Source: CAZMSQ01 sp964569025 | GTDB lineage: Bacteria > Bacteroidota > Bacteroidia > Chitinophagales > Saprospiraceae | Length of the DNA stretch: 64,000 nt | Assembly: GCA_964569025.1 (NCBI GenBank) | Contig: CAZMSQ010000010.1 | Coordinates: 1-64,000, forward strand | Direction: 5' to 3' | Part shown: in pieces, positions 63,169 to 64,000 of the stretch | Layout: every line of letters begins with the position of its first letter | Position numbering within the stretch: the stretch's first letter is position 1 | Position numbers and translations under genes: made by a program | Notes under the pieces: model-generated | The model's database searches: none | What the model was told of the DNA's origin: nothing | The model's input: the letters and a program-made list of their open reading frames with translations, nothing else

Positions 63169-64000
63169 ATGCAAACGAGCTGGAAATACCAGGAGTATGA
63201 CAGTGAGCTTGTCGCTCGTCTCGAGGAGCGCACAGGCATGCATTCGCTGCTTTGCCAGTTACTGGTGCAGCGAGGCATTACGGAGCCTGAAGATATCCAC
63301 CGCTTTTTCCATCCCAGTCTGACCCATCTCCACCAGCCTTTCCTGATGAAAGACATGGATAAGGCAGTCACGCGCCTCTTAATGGCTGCTGAAAACGGAG
63401 AGCGAGTCTTGCTGTACGGAGACTATGATGTAGACGGCATCACCTCCGTTGCTTTTTTCTACGCCTTTCTGAAACCACACATTCAGCACCTCGATTACTA
63501 TATTCCTGACCGGTATAAAGAGGGATATGGTCTTTCTTCGACAGGGATTTCCTATGCCAGCCGGACAACTGCCTCGCTGATTGTGTCGCTTGACTGTGGC
63601 ATAAAAGGGATTGAGCCAATACGCGAAGCGAAGGAAGCGGGAATTGATGTGATTATCTGCGACCACCATTTGCCGGGTGAAGAATTGCCAGATGCCTATG
63701 CGATTCTGGATCCATTGCAGGAAGATTGCCCGTATCCCTACAAATCACTCAGTGGGTGTGGCATCGCTTTTAAATTTGCCCAGGCACTTACAGATTATGC
63801 AGAATGGCCGGATGAAGACCTTTGGAACCTTCTTGACCTTGTGACGGTGAGTATTGCCTGTGATTTGGTTCCAATGACTGGAGAAAACCGGACGCTTGCT
63901 TATTTTGGGATGCAGCAACTCAACCACAGCGCGCGCCCTGGATTGAGGGCTTTGGTGCACGAAAGCACAACCAGTTTTCCGGTGACCACATCAGATATCA
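63169..64000 (+). CDS. recJ: Single-stranded-DNA exonuclease RecJ (3' end outside window)
   Basis: The first 277 codons from the ATG at 63169; the gene runs off the right edge. DHH phosphoesterase motifs: LYGDYDVDG near 83-91, SLDCG near 141-145, and CDHHLPG near 164-170 (the family-naming DHH). RecJ degrades single-stranded DNA 5' to 3' in RecF-pathway recombination and mismatch repair. The 241-base gap before it shows no full promoter match; TATCTTG near 63039 is one base off. Confidence 0.93.
   Translation, partial: MQTSWKYQEYDSELVARLEERTGMHSLLCQLLVQRGITEPEDIHRFFHPSLTHLHQPFLMKDMDKAVTRLLMAAENGERVLLYGDYDVDGITSVAFFYAFLKPHIQHLDYYIPDRYKEGYGLSSTGISYASRTTASLIVSLDCGIKGIEPIREAKEAGIDVIICDHHLPGEELPDAYAILDPLQEDCPYPYKSLSGCGIAFKFAQALTDYAEWPDEDLWNLLDLVTVSIACDLVPMTGENRTLAYFGMQQLNHSARPGLRALVHESTTSFPVTTSDI

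Overview
The window comes from a Bacteroidota chromosome, most likely Saprospiria (Lewinella/Saprospiraceae-like); the placement is inference from gene content. Supporting signs are a bamD-rpoZ-coaBC-porD cluster with a Bacteroidota-type omega subunit, several very large proteins with type IX secretion (T9SS) C-terminal sorting domains, and start-proximal TAnnTTTG (-7) promoter boxes. Three boxes have TTG exactly 20 nt upstream. I saw no tRNA, rRNA, IS element, phage gene or CRISPR array.

Layout. 1-4.7 kb (minus): two secreted cohesin-module proteins, the first running off the left edge, behind a roughly 290-nt leader rich in inverted repeats. 4.8-8.3 kb: LuxR-type response regulator, exonuclease III, Nfu Fe-S scaffold, DinB-like protein, DUF2064 transferase. 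8.3-11.2 kb (minus): periplasmic adaptor and TolC channel with no pump beside them. 11.3-15.2 kb: histidine kinase and TonB-dependent receptor. 15.2-21.5 kb (minus): large SprA-like beta-barrel, VWA protein, M28 peptidase. 21.8-26.4 kb: a type I secretion-like ABC/HlyD/TolC operon whose ABC ATPase has lost several motifs. 26.3-29.2 kb (minus): LolC/E-like permease, apparently with a CTG start, and YifB/ComM. 29.2-35.0 kb: tandem promoters, then bamD-rpoZ-coaBC-porD, a secreted protein of unknown function, and purN.

35.0-55.8 kb is dominated by four giant secreted proteins: an LRR protein with 15 x 51-aa repeats (T9SS type B), a beta-helix/PKD/cohesin/dockerin protein (type A), a 2306-aa protein with 20 x about 85-aa repeats and a SprB-like repeat (type B), and a metzincin protease with P domain (type A). 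A DUF1573 lipoprotein lies between the last two. 55.8-64 kb: MDR oxidoreductase, a small basic protein, two membrane glycosyltransferases, fumarylacetoacetase, a PepSY protein, an aspartoacylase-family hydrolase, and the 5' part of recJ.

How they fit: the T9SS cargo proteins are probably displayed on or released from the cell surface, PorD and BamD serve outer-membrane and T9SS biogenesis, and the two TolC systems export unknown small or large substrates. The most unusual theme is cohesin modules in three T9SS-type proteins, one of which also carries a dockerin. The clearest molecular oddities are the degenerate ABC ATPase, a Ser in place of the CoaC catalytic Cys, the CTG start, and the two structured non-coding stretches (4.4-4.7 kb and 29.2-29.4 kb).
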